45,525 bases of DNA from JBCCTX01 sp964468435 (GTDB taxonomy: Bacteria > Bacteroidota > Bacteroidia > J057), in NCBI GenBank assembly GCA_964468435.1, contig CAYXVE010000044.1:1-45525 (forward strand), written 5' to 3'. Both the position numbers and the translations under genes were made by a program. Each line of letters opens with the position of its first letter. Position 1 is the first letter of the stretch. This document shows positions 45,451 to 45,525 of this stretch, one piece after another. Below the pieces are notes generated by a model that was not told the DNA's origin, ran no database searches, and saw nothing but the letters and a program-made list of their open reading frames with translations.

Positions 45451-45525
45451 ATAAATATGCCACGGATTACACAGATTTTCACGGATTCTCACTCGTTATG
45501 CTTGAATAAATATGCCACGGATTAC
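45451..45525. repeat. Direct repeat with the motif ATAAATATGCCACGGATTAC
   Basis: The 20-base sequence ATAAATATGCCACGGATTAC occurs at 45451-45470 and again at 45506-45525, at the window edge, with a period of 55 bases. Between them CACGGATTCTC (45480-45490) repeats the CACGGATT core in a degenerate form, and ACAGATTTTC precedes it. Motifs of the form CCACGGATTACACAGATTT are recalled as interspersed, often tandem elements in many Bacteroidota genomes. The array is cut by the end of the window, so its full length is unknown. Confidence 0.7.

Noticed and set aside
1..45525. CRISPR, prophage, transposon or defence island
   Set aside because: No repeat-spacer array, integrase, transposase, phage structural gene, nuclease-toxin or reverse transcriptase was recognised in any coding frame.

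Overview
The window looks like a chromosomal segment of a free-living member of the Bacteroidota. The class is not resolved; Cytophagia- or Saprospiria-like is my guess. The evidence is a complete porU-porV pair of the type IX secretion system (T9SS), a subtilase with a T9SS-type C-terminal sorting domain, and repeated use of the Bacteroidota -7 promoter motif TAnnTTTG (for example at 2008, 21502, 29492, 33008, 41853 on the plus strand and at 1682, 27353, 37149 on the minus strand). Several family versions, such as fused IcmF and a short NFACT protein, also fit. I see no tRNA, 16S/23S rRNA, CRISPR array, prophage or transposase. Gene density is high, genes are mostly monocistronic or in short runs, and strand changes are frequent.

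Layout. 1-9.6 kb: glyS (-), a secreted purple-acid-phosphatase-like metallophosphoesterase (+), a DUF4174 lipoprotein (+), then icmF (-) with an unrecognised helical protein (-) upstream of it. 10-18 kb: gcvP (-), a membrane-anchored GAF/SpoIIE phosphatase (+), murF with a downstream peptidoglycan-binding-domain protein (-), and a DUF985 cupin (+). 18-24.8 kb: a PspB-like coiled-coil protein (-), a Tat-exported sugar isomerase/epimerase-like lipoprotein (-) divergent from an MFS transporter (+), rlmN (+), a NudL-like Nudix hydrolase (+) and an M19-like metallohydrolase (-). 25-29.5 kb: an NFACT/RqcH-like ribosome quality control protein (+), purQ (-), a polytopic GT-C-like protein (-) and a biotin carboxyl carrier protein (+). 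29.5-37 kb: porU, porV (+), an unrecognised secreted or membrane-linked protein (-) and the T9SS-sorted subtilase (-). 37.4-45.5 kb: a GCS2 amidoligase fused to two CBS domains (+), a BNR_4 family secreted protein (-), an SDR protein lacking the catalytic Tyr (+), the small SRP RNA gene ffs (+), and a run of gntP-type permease, PLP trans-sulfuration-type enzyme and FAH-family enzyme (+). The window ends in a short direct repeat.

How the genes fit together. Much of the window is housekeeping: glycyl-tRNA charging, glycine cleavage, purine synthesis, cell-wall ligation, rRNA methylation, SRP RNA and branched acyl-CoA isomerisation. PorU is the sortase that removes C-terminal signals from T9SS cargo and PorV is its outer-membrane shuttle partner; the subtilase 1 kb downstream is a likely client. 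The gntP-PLP-FAH run is probably a small catabolic operon for a carboxylate, plausibly a sugar acid. Its first reading frame begins directly at the ffs terminator, the most unusual arrangement here. I did not find a clear new defence or mobile system; the best leads are the ffs/gntP junction, the GCS2-CBS fusion, the Tyr-less SDR, the HxH version of an M19-like enzyme, and three unrecognised proteins.
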